A stretch of DNA of 64,000 nucleotides from an uncultured bacterium (lineage in GTDB: Bacteria; Acidobacteriota; Aminicenantia; Aminicenantales; CALLJL01), in contig CALLJL010000023.1 of NCBI GenBank assembly GCA_938092135.1, forward strand, positions 1 through 64,000, given 5' to 3'. Within the stretch, counting starts at the first letter, position 1, and each line of letters opens with the position of its first letter. Positions 46,999 through 55,446 of the stretch are shown one piece after another. The notes under the pieces are model-generated. The model saw nothing but the letters and a program-made list of their open reading frames with translations, ran no database searches and had not been told where the DNA came from. The position numbers were made by a program, and so were the translations under genes.

Positions 46999-48513
46999 AT
47001 GAAAAAAGTAGGGTTTGACAACGAAAGATATCTTGAAGCGCAAACTAAAGCTATCTTGGAAAGAATTAAAAGATTTAACAATAAATTATATCTCGAGTTT
47101 GGAGGCAAGCTTCTTTATGATTATCACGCCGCCCGGGTTCTTCCAGGTTACGATCCTAACGTCAAAATGAGGCTACTTCAACTCCTTCAGGATAAAGCCG
47201 AGATTTTACTTTGCATTTATGCTGGCGATATTGAGAAAAGAAAACTGCGAGCCGATTTCGGTATTACTTACGATGCTGACGCTCTTAAGATGATTGATGA
47301 ACTTAAGGAGTGGGGGCTTGAGGTTAGAGGGGTAGTTATCACCCGATATGAGAATCAGCCTGCCGCTAAGATATTTAAAAATAAACTTGAGAGGCGAGGC
47401 ATAAGGGTTTATTGCCATGCCTATACCAAAGGTTATCCCACGGATGTTGATCTTATTGTGAGCGACGAAGGCTATGGAGCCAATGAATTTATTATGACGG
47501 AAAGACCTTTAGTAGTTGTCACAGGTCCTGGGCCAGGAAGCGGTAAGTTGGCCACCTGTCTTTCCCAGCTTTATCATGAGCATAAAAGGGGAGTTGAGGC
47601 CGGCCTGGCCAAGTTTGAAACCTTTCCTATTTGGAATCTCCCTCTGAAACATCCAGCCAATGTGGCCTATGAGGCGGCTACGGCCGATATTGGGGATTTT
47701 AATTTAGTCGACCCCTTTCACCTTGAAGCCTATGGTACAGTAGCTATCAACTACAATCGAGATGTTGAAATTTTTCCTGTAGTGAAGCGAATTCTGGAAA
47801 AGATTACTGGCTCTGAATCAGTATATAAATCGCCCACGGACATGTGTGTAAACTGTGTTTCCGCTGGTATTGTCGATGAGGAATCAATCATAGAAGCTGC
47901 CCGCCAAGAAATAATAAGACGTTATTTTCGCTATGCCTGTGAGTATGCTATGGGTTTTATGGAACGGGAGACAGTGCAGAGGGTGGAGCTTTTGATGAAG
48001 GAATTAGGGTTAAAACCTGAAGACAGGCGAGTGGTTGTAGCCGCCCGGGAGGCTGCCAGGGAAGCGGCCGAAAAGGGGAAGGGCCATAAAGGGGTCTATT
48101 GTGGCGCAGCCATTGAGCTCAAGGATGGAACAATTGTTACTGGTAAGAATTCTCCTTTAATGCATGCCGCTTCGAGCCTTGTTCTTAACGCTATAAAAAG
48201 GCTGGCTGAAATTCCCGATAAAATCCATCTCCTTTCTCCTTCAACGATCGAATCTATTCGCAAAATGAAGGAAGATATTATCGGCACAAAAGCCATCAGC
48301 CTTAACCTAGAGGAAGTTCTCATCAGTCTGAGCATTAGTGCTTCAACTAACCCGACTACACAACTGGCCCTCGAAAAATTGAAATATCTGAGAGGCTGTG
48401 AAGTCCATATGACCCATATGCCAACTCCAGGTGATGAGGCTGGATTAAAGAAACTGGGTGTTAACCTTACCTCTGATCCCAATTTTTCCACCAAAGAGCT
48501 ATTTTCATCTTGA
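46999..48513 (+). CDS. DUF1846 family protein
   Basis: A 504-residue cytoplasmic protein matching DUF1846 along its full length: [44 protein letters not shown] (about 29-53) and [22 protein letters not shown] (about 170-191), where GPGSGK looks like a nucleotide-binding loop. The function is not established. GAGGT 6 nt before the ATG supports the start. A TTGACT box at 46927 with TATATG 19 nt downstream could be a weak promoter. It is monocistronic. Confidence 0.9.
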   Translation: MKKVGFDNERYLEAQTKAILERIKRFNNKLYLEFGGKLLYDYHAARVLPGYDPNVKMRLLQLLQDKAEILLCIYAGDIEKRKLRADFGITYDADALKMIDELKEWGLEVRGVVITRYENQPAAKIFKNKLERRGIRVYCHAYTKGYPTDVDLIVSDEGYGANEFIMTERPLVVVTGPGPGSGKLATCLSQLYHEHKRGVEAGLAKFETFPIWNLPLKHPANVAYEAATADIGDFNLVDPFHLEAYGTVAINYNRDVEIFPVVKRILEKITGSESVYKSPTDMCVNCVSAGIVDEESIIEAARQEIIRRYFRYACEYAMGFMERETVQRVELLMKELGLKPEDRRVVVAAREAAREAAEKGKGHKGVYCGAAIELKDGTIVTGKNSPLMHAASSLVLNAIKRLAEIPDKIHLLSPSTIESIRKMKEDIIGTKAISLNLEEVLISLSISASTNPTTQLALEKLKYLRGCEVHMTHMPTPGDEAGLKKLGVNLTSDPNFSTKELFSS

Positions 48514-48704
48514 GGATCAATCTTAGACTAAGCTCTCTGCAAAATTTAAAATATATTTGATAGGCATATATGCTTAATCTATGATGATATTAGGTGGTGA
48601 AAAGTAGATAGATAAGGAAGGCCGATGGTTAAAGTTCTATTGGTCTCTTTAATAAGGCAAATTTTAAAAAGTATTTTAAGTTAGAAATTTTAAAAGGCTA
48701 AAAA

Positions 48705-50384
48705 ATGTTTGTGTCCCTATTTTCTTTCTTTGTGTCCCTATTTTCTTTCCGAAATATTGGGAAATTATTATTTTATATTTGGTTTTCTCTTTCCTTTCTT
48801 TTCTTTTTATTTTCCTGTCAATCTCAGGTAAAAGTTGTCTCGGCGCCTCCAGCCTCTTTTTATTTAGAAGTTGAATCAGCCCTAAATAAAGCTGCCGCTC
48901 ACCTTGAACGGGGTTGCTATCTTGGCTTTCGCGAAGCTTTTAAAACTCTGAAGCCCCTGGTTCCTTTGGCTGCTCCCTGGGCTGAACTCAGTTCGCGCGT
49001 TCTTCCTCTTTATATCAAAAGCGGCTTGCTTCTCGGAATGAGGGAAAAAGAAATTGGCCTTTCCACTTCTACTCTTGACGAATTTGAACCTTTGCTTAGT
49101 TCTCATAATAAATGGGTGGAGTTAAAGGATTTCTATGAAGTAGCCAAGGCAAGCTCGGTGCAATCAAAAGGAATAATGGCTTTTGATGAGAGAAAATTTG
49201 ATACTCAAGCTAATGTTAAAGACTGGGAAAAAAGGAAAAAAGACATCGAGCGATTGAAAGAAGAGGCTGAAAACCGCCTGCAAAGGCTGGCGATAGGCGC
49301 CCAAAAGGATGAAGTAGCCGCTTATTTCTGGCTGACCTCTTATTTTAATTTTTTCCTAAGCCAAGATTCAGAACTAAAGCCCCAGAATCTTTTTTCTCTT
49401 TTCCCCAGAAGCCGTTTAATCCGTTTTAAAATAGCCATCAATTCAACTCCCGTTCCCCGAAGAGATATCCTCGAAGGTCTTCTTGAAGAAGAACCCGAAT
49501 TTTACGAGGCCCATTATTTTCTCGGTGAGGAGGCTTTAAGGCGAGGGCTATTATTTTCAGCGGAAAAACATTTCCTTAAAGCTTGGGAAGCTATCCCCGA
49601 GTCACCGATAATTGCCATTTCTTTAGCGAGTATTTATTTTCATTTGGAAGAACTCGAAAAAAGTCTTGAAATGTATGAAGCTGCGCTTCAGGTTTTACCA
49701 GGTTACCGAGAGGCCATGCTTGGAAAAGCCATCTGTTTAAGCTATCTTGGCCGCCATGATGAGGCCCTTAAAGTACTTAAGGAAATGATTGACTTAGGTT
49801 ATTGGCTTCTAGGAGAAGCCCATTACTGGATTGCCTGGAATCTTTACCATTTGAACCAATATGAAGAAGCTTGGGTTCATTGCAAGGAGGCCCAAGGACG
49901 GTTGCCTACTAGTTCCCAGGTTTTTTCTCTCACTGGCACGGTGGCTTTTGAGCTCGAAAACCTGGTTCAGGCTGAAGAAAATTTTTATAGGGCTCTTGAA
50001 TTTGATTCCAGTAATTCTGAAGCTTTGCTTGGCTTGGGCAGACTTAAAGCTCGCCAGGAGAAATGGATTTCAGCCGGGGATTATTACCACCAAGCGGCCA
50101 TCGTCTTTGAAAGCCAGGCTCGGGCGATTCAGGCCAAAATAAAAGAAATAGAAAATTCTGAAGTAAGCGATGAAAGAAAAAGGGCTCAGCGACAGAAAAA
50201 AGATTTCCAGCTCAAAGATGTGATTCTGAGGAAAGCCACCTGTCTTTATAATGGAGCCACCTGTTATTTTAATGCTGGAATTTACGAAAAAGCTCTCCCT
50301 TTAGCTGAAGAGGCTTCTTCCCATCCTTCTTTAAAGACTAAAGCCACTGACCTAATAAATAAAATCAAAATAAAAAGATTCTAA
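48705..50384 (+). CDS. TPR-repeat lipoprotein
   Basis: 559 residues. A leader ending in the lipobox LFSC (Cys about 38) gives a lipid-anchored protein. A helical region (about 50-240) precedes several tetratricopeptide repeats (about 265-490; e.g. AEKHFLKAWEAIPESPIIAI, SLEMYEAALQVLPGYREAML, AEENFYRALEFDSSNSEALL), which usually hold protein complexes together. The start codon and first 15 residues (MFVSLFSFFVSLFSF) come from two tandem units of the dispersed GTGTCCC repeat, and no other start codon is in frame before the hydrophobic core. The repeat therefore appears to provide the start of translation. Ribosome-binding site weak (AAAAGG). Confidence 0.82.
   Translation: MFVSLFSFFVSLFSFRNIGKLLFYIWFSLSFLFFLFSCQSQVKVVSAPPASFYLEVESALNKAAAHLERGCYLGFREAFKTLKPLVPLAAPWAELSSRVLPLYIKSGLLLGMREKEIGLSTSTLDEFEPLLSSHNKWVELKDFYEVAKASSVQSKGIMAFDERKFDTQANVKDWEKRKKDIERLKEEAENRLQRLAIGAQKDEVAAYFWLTSYFNFFLSQDSELKPQNLFSLFPRSRLIRFKIAINSTPVPRRDILEGLLEEEPEFYEAHYFLGEEALRRGLLFSAEKHFLKAWEAIPESPIIAISLASIYFHLEELEKSLEMYEAALQVLPGYREAMLGKAICLSYLGRHDEALKVLKEMIDLGYWLLGEAHYWIAWNLYHLNQYEEAWVHCKEAQGRLPTSSQVFSLTGTVAFELENLVQAEENFYRALEFDSSNSEALLGLGRLKARQEKWISAGDYYHQAAIVFESQARAIQAKIKEIENSEVSDERKRAQRQKKDFQLKDVILRKATCLYNGATCYFNAGIYEKALPLAEEASSHPSLKTKATDLINKIKIKRF
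48708..48749 (+). repeat. Tandem 21-bp repeat related to the GTGTCCCC element (copy 3)
   Basis: Two perfect 21-bp units occupy 48708-48728 and 48729-48749, each containing TGTGTCCCTATTTTC, one base different from the core at 9116 and 10646. The left flank AAAAATGTTTGTGTCCC is shared with the copy at 10646. It encodes the heptad FVSLFSF twice. Confidence 0.75.
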
Positions 50385-50637
50385 TAAAAATATTTTAAAC
50401 TGGCTTCAGAAAAGAGATATATAGCTAAAAGAAGAGGAGTAGTTTTTGCTCCAATTTTTATTTTTTTTAAATGATTTTATAAGGGGAAAAAATCGTTCCG
50501 GCTTGAAATATCGCCACAGAATAGAAATTTTTTCTGTGAATAAAATTTAAAGGGGGTATTCCCTTTTCGAATTTAATTCTTTGCCTTTGAGCCCGATTTT
50601 TTAGGTCTGGACCAGTCAAAGAATGGTCAGGTTTCTT

Positions 50638-51450
50638 TCAATCGGGAAAAAGAGGATAAATTATCGGAGGTTCGGGAACCAGGGCGTTATAGGGAATTAA
50701 AAAAATAGCAAGAGTCAGAAGCGAGACAAAAATATACCAGCCCTTTGCTATTCTCCCTTTCAACCGGAAGCTTAGCAGGGTAAGCCAGAAGAGGAAGACA
50801 ATATGCCACCTGTCAGCGAGAAGATTATCCCCTACAGGAAAGCCGGACCACCAGGTTCCAAATTTATATTTATCGATGATTGAAGCGAAGAGAAGACAGC
50901 CAAAAAATAAAAACAAAGTTGTCATCACAGCAAGGCGCCAAACCATATTGCCTTGGCCTATAGCGTCAAGGCCAGTTCTCAGAGCAAAACAGAGACCTAG
51001 AAAGAGGGTGATCAGCTGAAGAATTGTCAAAGCCTTAGGCACAGGCCCATGCCAACGCATGACAACATAACCATTGGGAGGAATGCTTATTTCAATGTCC
51101 CGGTCATTGTCAAAAAGAACAATACGATATTCGATCGTCTTGATGGAGGGAAGGGGATAAATATATGTTGTAATTATATCTCCCTTGCGTTTGAAAGCAT
51201 TTCTTGTCCACAGGTCTTCAGAGTCGTATCGTCTATATTCTACATAGGCTAAAATATTTTCATCAGGAACGACAAGCTCAAGAGGGCAATCAGAGTTCCA
51301 AGCATGGGTTCGAGGTAATTTATAAGGGATTTCAAGCTGATCAAAAAAGGTTTTCCCCTTGATTGGATAATTGGGGCCAGTCAAGTATTGATAGGTGGCC
51401 ACACCAAAAGTGATAAGGGTTGAAAAAATCCAGGGAAAAATTTTTTTCAT
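50638..51450 (-). CDS. Multi-pass membrane protein of unknown function
   Basis: 270 residues, family not recognised. An N-terminal membrane segment (about 5-22) is followed by an extracytoplasmic beta-rich domain (about 25-130) and then four membrane segments (about 135-155, 168-190, 215-230 and 238-256). RHxGP-like PNGYVVMRWHGPVPKAL links domain and membrane part. The overall plan suggests a sensor or transport accessory protein, but nothing in the neighbourhood supports a role. The start ATG lies after a purine-rich GAGGAAAG stretch. Confidence 0.7.
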   Translation of the reverse strand: MKKIFPWIFSTLITFGVATYQYLTGPNYPIKGKTFFDQLEIPYKLPRTHAWNSDCPLELVVPDENILAYVEYRRYDSEDLWTRNAFKRKGDIITTYIYPLPSIKTIEYRIVLFDNDRDIEISIPPNGYVVMRWHGPVPKALTILQLITLFLGLCFALRTGLDAIGQGNMVWRLAVMTTLFLFFGCLLFASIIDKYKFGTWWSGFPVGDNLLADRWHIVFLFWLTLLSFRLKGRIAKGWYIFVSLLTLAIFLIPYNALVPEPPIIYPLFPD

Positions 51451-51629
51451 GCCACTTTCCTCGTCTAATTTTTAAGTTGATATTTACCTCATCGGCATAC
51501 CATAGTTCTAAGCTATTGATATAAAAAAATTACTCATGCGTTTTCGGGCCAAAAGATAGCCTTAAACCTTTCTTTTTAAAATTTTAGGCTTTTAATTAAT
51601 AAAGACGAAGAAAAAAGGAAATTTTATCA

Positions 51630-53198
51630 TCAATCTTTTTCTTGTTGCCTTAAAATTCTCCAGAGAAGAGTTAGCTCTTTGATCTTTAAAAAATAACAGG
51701 CGATGGAATAAACCAAGGCAGCTCCACCGAGAAGGTAAATTAGATGGAGGATTTTAATTTTCAGAGAGGAATTGGGCAGATTAAGAGGCCAGAAATGGTC
51801 AAGGCCAAAAATGGCTATTCCCATTAACAGTGAGGCCAGGAAAATCTTGCCAATTGCTTTCAGCCAGGCGTTCCAGTCAATGGAGCCAAATTTTTTGGTC
51901 ATAAGCAGACTCAACCCGGTGAAATTGATAACAGCTGAAATTGAAGTGGCGAGAGCCAGACCACGAAAGCTCATTGGCTTCATTAGTAAAAGATTGAGGA
52001 TGATGTTTGTCCCGACGGACAAAAAGCTAATTTTAACGGGCGTTTTTGTATCTTGAAAAGAATAAAAGACCTGAGCTACCACCCGCACAGAAGCAAAGAA
52101 AAAGAGGCCAAGGGCATAGAATAATAGAGCCTGCGCGGTGGCCACTGTGTCGATATAAGTAAATCGGCCGTGCTCATAGAGAACTGAAATAAGGGGGCGA
52201 CCGGCTAAAGCTAGAAAAAAAGTGGAAGGCAGGGTTAAAAAGGCAACAAGTTCAAGGGAGGAACGGCAGGTGGCCAGAACATTGACCTTATCTTTCTTGG
52301 CTGCAAAGGAGGAAACCACCGGAAGTGTTACCGTCGCCACGGCTATGCCAAAGATCCCAAGGGGGAAATAGAGAAGACGCAAGCTATAATTGAGATAGGA
52401 AGGACTGGCTTCAGGTAGAAGAGAGGCGATGATGGTATTGACAAAAGCATTAATTTGCGTTGAGGCCAGGCCGACAACAGCTGGAGTCATCAGGACTAAA
52501 ATCCGCTTGAATCCAGGATCATTAAAGGAGAATAAGGGCTGATAGCGATAACCTTCTTTGATGAGTAGGGGAATCTGAAAAAGCCATTGCCCGAGACCAC
52601 CGATGAGAACACCTATGGCCATTCCTATAATGGGGGGCGAAAATAAAGGTGAGATAAAAAAACCTGCAAAGATCATTCCCAGATTAAGAAAGACAGGTGC
52701 CAGAGCTGGAACAGCAAAATAGCGCAGAGTATTGAGCATGCCCATGGAGATTGCAGCCAGGGAAATAAACAAAAGAAAGGGAAACATGATCTGAGCCAGA
52801 AGAGTTGTCAGCTCTGATTTGCCGGGAATACGGCTGAAGCCAGGGGCAATAAGACGAACGAGATAAGGAGTAAGAAAAATAGCTACTGTAATAATGGCCG
52901 TCAAAATTAAAGTAAGACCGTTGATTACCAGGTTGGCTAACCGGAATGCTTCTTTTTTCCCTTTGTTTAATAGATGCTCAGTAAAAACTGGGACAAAAGC
53001 TGCTGAAAGTGCGCCTTCAGCAAAAAGGTCTCTGAGAAGATTTGGTAGTCGGAAAGCAGCGACAAAAGCATCGGTGGCCGTTCCAGCTCCAAAAAGGTAG
53101 GCAAAGGTCTGTTCTCTCAATAAGCCAAAAAGCCGAGAAGCGAAGGTGGCCGAGCCAACAACAATGGACGAACGGGCCACACTTGATTTTCCTTCCAT
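51630..53198 (-). CDS. murJ: Lipid II flippase MurJ
   Basis: A 522-residue inner-membrane flippase that moves lipid II to the outer face for peptidoglycan synthesis. It has 14 membrane segments and the MVF-family pattern: GSATFASRLFGLLREQTFAYLFGAGTATDAFVAAFRLPNLLRDLFAEGALSAAF near the N-terminus includes the conserved Arg and Asp/Glu positions of the central cavity. Length is typical. It belongs with PBP1a and DapF to cell-wall synthesis but is monocistronic here. A copy of the GTGTCCCC repeat lies just upstream. Confidence 0.95.
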   Translation of the reverse strand: MEGKSSVARSSIVVGSATFASRLFGLLREQTFAYLFGAGTATDAFVAAFRLPNLLRDLFAEGALSAAFVPVFTEHLLNKGKKEAFRLANLVINGLTLILTAIITVAIFLTPYLVRLIAPGFSRIPGKSELTTLLAQIMFPFLLFISLAAISMGMLNTLRYFAVPALAPVFLNLGMIFAGFFISPLFSPPIIGMAIGVLIGGLGQWLFQIPLLIKEGYRYQPLFSFNDPGFKRILVLMTPAVVGLASTQINAFVNTIIASLLPEASPSYLNYSLRLLYFPLGIFGIAVATVTLPVVSSFAAKKDKVNVLATCRSSLELVAFLTLPSTFFLALAGRPLISVLYEHGRFTYIDTVATAQALLFYALGLFFFASVRVVAQVFYSFQDTKTPVKISFLSVGTNIILNLLLMKPMSFRGLALATSISAVINFTGLSLLMTKKFGSIDWNAWLKAIGKIFLASLLMGIAIFGLDHFWPLNLPNSSLKIKILHLIYLLGGAALVYSIACYFLKIKELTLLWRILRQQEKD

Positions 53199-53510
53199 GG
53201 AGCTTTCTATAGCATATAAAAGCTATTTCCTCAAACCAAAAATGGGGACACATACTTTTTTTTGAGATCATAACTCTTTTTCTTCTCAAAATAATATTGA
53301 TCGCCATAAGATGGAAAAAATAAAAAAATAAAATGTCAAATTAATTCAAGGATAATTTTAGCTTTGATGAGTTTCCAATCGCCACAAATAAAATGGGGAA
53401 ATAAATTTTTTCTTCTGATGATAAAAATAATTTTTAATCGCCATGAGTTGACAGTGAGTGAAAAGTTGAGTCACAATATAATTTAGAAAAATCGTTTAAA
53501 GGAGAAAGTC
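53199..53510. other. Divergent spacer upstream of murJ
   Basis: A 312-bp gap with no gene. It holds an inverted copy of the dispersed repeat and three scattered ATCGCCA words (about 53302, 53381 and 53437). TATAAT (53477-53482) is a likely -10 for the gene at 53511, but the TTGACA at 53448 is 23 nt away, too far for a standard pair. Confidence 0.45.
53238..53252 (-). repeat. Dispersed short repeat, core TGTGTCCCCATTTTT (copy 4, inverted)
   Basis: Exact reverse complement of the core found at 9116 and 10646, 40 nt upstream of the murJ start and in the same orientation as murJ. Confidence 0.55.
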
Positions 53511-54380
53511 ATGAAGAAATTAAGTGGCCTACTTTTGTTAGGAATAGCTACCTTTAGTTTTATATTGATTCCTAGCCTCTCTGGCCAACAAAAGGTTGTT
53601 GAGGTTATTTGGGCGCCTACGCCGGTTTTGATTGACGGTCAAATGAGTGAATGGGCTGAAGTCTCAAGGTATACGCAAAAAGACCTGGCCGTCGACTATG
53701 CTTTCCGCCACGATGGCCAGAACTTATATATTTTATTTGTTTTTAACGATCCCAAGTTCCTGAGCACAATTAATGCCACGGGAATGACAATTTATTTTAG
53801 TCCGGCCACTAAAAAGAGCAAGGATTTCGGTCTAAAGTTTACTCCCAAGAATGTAACTGGCGCGGAAATGATAGCTTTGATGGAAAAGCTAAAAACAGAG
53901 CTTTCTGAAGAACAGAAAGACAAGTTGTTGGCCAATCCTAAGGCCCGCTACCTCTTTTATGAAGTCTTGGTTGTCGGGAAAAAAGGAGAGATATATCCCC
54001 CCCATGACCAAGAAGGGGTAGCTCCGCCTGTTTTCAGAGTTGGCCGAAGCGGCAAGAGCGTCATTTATGAATTTCGGGTTCCCTTAGCGCCTCAAAGTAC
54101 CTATGTAGCTGGTATTGGATTTCAGCCTGGACAAGCTTATCGAATTGGCTTTGAATGGGGCGGCATGACTCCGGAAATGAGAAAAGCAATGATGGCCAGG
54201 ATAGCTGAACAAGGAACCCAGGCCAGAGCCACAGATACCTCTCTTGAGAGAACTCTTAGCGGCGGCGAAGAAGGTTATGAAGGTTTAATGATGGGTGGCG
54301 GTGGCGGTGTGCCCTTAAGATCGACTCCTAAAAAATATTCTTTCTGGGTCGAAGTGAAAATTGCCCAGAATCAGCAATAA
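53511..54380 (+). CDS. Secreted DOMON/CBM9-like beta-sandwich protein
   Basis: 289 residues. A signal peptide (about 1-25; MKKLSGLLLLGIATFSFILI) leads to a beta-sandwich beginning VLIDGQMSEWAEVSRYTQKD (about 40-59). The IDG-x-xx-EW pattern and the DGQNLYILFVFNDPKF segment are typical of DOMON/CBM9-like domains that bind sugars, haem or other ligands. The C-terminus is Gly-rich (GGEEGYEGLMMGGGGG). Family-level assignment only; the ligand is unknown. GGAG before the ATG supports the start. It stands alone. Confidence 0.75.
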   Translation: MKKLSGLLLLGIATFSFILIPSLSGQQKVVEVIWAPTPVLIDGQMSEWAEVSRYTQKDLAVDYAFRHDGQNLYILFVFNDPKFLSTINATGMTIYFSPATKKSKDFGLKFTPKNVTGAEMIALMEKLKTELSEEQKDKLLANPKARYLFYEVLVVGKKGEIYPPHDQEGVAPPVFRVGRSGKSVIYEFRVPLAPQSTYVAGIGFQPGQAYRIGFEWGGMTPEMRKAMMARIAEQGTQARATDTSLERTLSGGEEGYEGLMMGGGGGVPLRSTPKKYSFWVEVKIAQNQQ

Positions 54381-54552
54381 GCAAAGAAAAAAATTTATTT
54401 CTTATCTTATTAAGAAGATGAATTTATCTTTTTAAGAAAATGAAATTATCTTGGAGAAAAGGTTAATTAATAAATTTCCTTCGGCCGCTGTTATTTCATC
54501 CAAAGGCATTTAAATAAATTGATTTTTCCAATTAGTAATTTTTAATTTAAAA

Positions 54553-55437
54553 TCAATTCCAGGAAGCAAGAAAAGCACCACAGAAAGCAATCATTAAGGC
54601 AAAAAAACGCCAGGCTGTTAGCCTCTCCTTTAGAAAAATGACCGCTAAAAGGAAAATAAAAATTGTACTCAACTGATTAAGAGGAGCAGCAATCGAAGCG
54701 GCTGTATATTTCATTCCGGCTACCCAAGCAATAATTCCGCCATAGGCGCCAATAATAGAGGCGGCTGTCATTATTCCCCAATTAGAAGTAACAACAAGCG
54801 ACTTGAAAATTTTGCTTTTATCAGGGAAAAAAGGCAAGCTTAGCCAAAGAAAGAAAGCCCCAGAAAGCATCCTAATGGCCGAGGCCCAAAAAATAGAAAT
54901 TTCCCCAAGCAATGGTTTAATCATTACGATACCCACGGCCATAAAGGCCATGGATAAAATACCAGCCAGAATTCCAGATAATAGCTGATCTCCATTTCTT
55001 TTCTCATTCCTTTGCCAGGTAATAGCGATAACCGCACTCAGAATAAGACTGACCCCAAATAACTGTCTCCCTTTTATTTTTTCTTTTAGGAAGATCATCG
55101 AAAGACTAATGACAAAAGGGCTATAAAGGCATTCAATGATGGCCGTCAAACTTGCTCCGACTTTATTTAAGCAGATAAAGAAAAGGGTATCCGAGAAAGT
55201 AATCCCCAAGAGACCGCTAAAAAGAAGAAGGAAAAGGTTTCCTGAATTTTTAAGGCCATGTGATGGGGCAATGATACAGGCTGTTAGGAAGAGAAGAAAA
55301 CCAGCCAAGCTACTTTTAAAAAGATTAAGGGCCAAAGGAGTTACAGTTCGGCCACTTACTCGAAAGAGAATAACCGCCACGGCCCAAGCTAAAGCGGAAA
55401 GAAGCGAAAAGATTTCACCTTGGTAAGGGAAATTCAT
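54553..55437 (-). CDS. EamA/DMT-family transporter
   Basis: A 294-residue inner-membrane protein with ten membrane helices arranged as two EamA repeats (about 10-140 and 150-290); the conserved Pro/Leu-rich LIxxLYSPFV and IAAPLNQLSTIFIFLLAVIFLKERLTAW segments fit the drug/metabolite transporter superfamily. Substrates vary (amino acids, sugars, drugs) and cannot be assigned. It starts 9 nt after the alpha-mannosidase gene's stop on the same strand, so both are probably on one transcript. Confidence 0.88.
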   Translation of the reverse strand: MNFPYQGEIFSLLSALAWAVAVILFRVSGRTVTPLALNLFKSSLAGFLLFLTACIIAPSHGLKNSGNLFLLLFSGLLGITFSDTLFFICLNKVGASLTAIIECLYSPFVISLSMIFLKEKIKGRQLFGVSLILSAVIAITWQRNEKRNGDQLLSGILAGILSMAFMAVGIVMIKPLLGEISIFWASAIRMLSGAFFLWLSLPFFPDKSKIFKSLVVTSNWGIMTAASIIGAYGGIIAWVAGMKYTAASIAAPLNQLSTIFIFLLAVIFLKERLTAWRFFALMIAFCGAFLASWN

Positions 55438-55446
55438 TTTTCGCCT

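Noticed and set aside
48708-48749. CRISPR or other array at the tandem 21-bp repeat
   Set aside because: Only two abutting units with no spacers and no cas genes.
53300-53445. ATCGCCA words as a regulatory repeat
   Set aside because: Seven-base similarity only, irregular spacing, surrounding bases differ; not above what AT-rich DNA could give by chance.
53448-53482. TTGACA/TATAAT promoter for the gene at 53511
   Set aside because: The boxes are 23 nt apart, too far for a standard sigma-70 promoter; only the -10 is credible.
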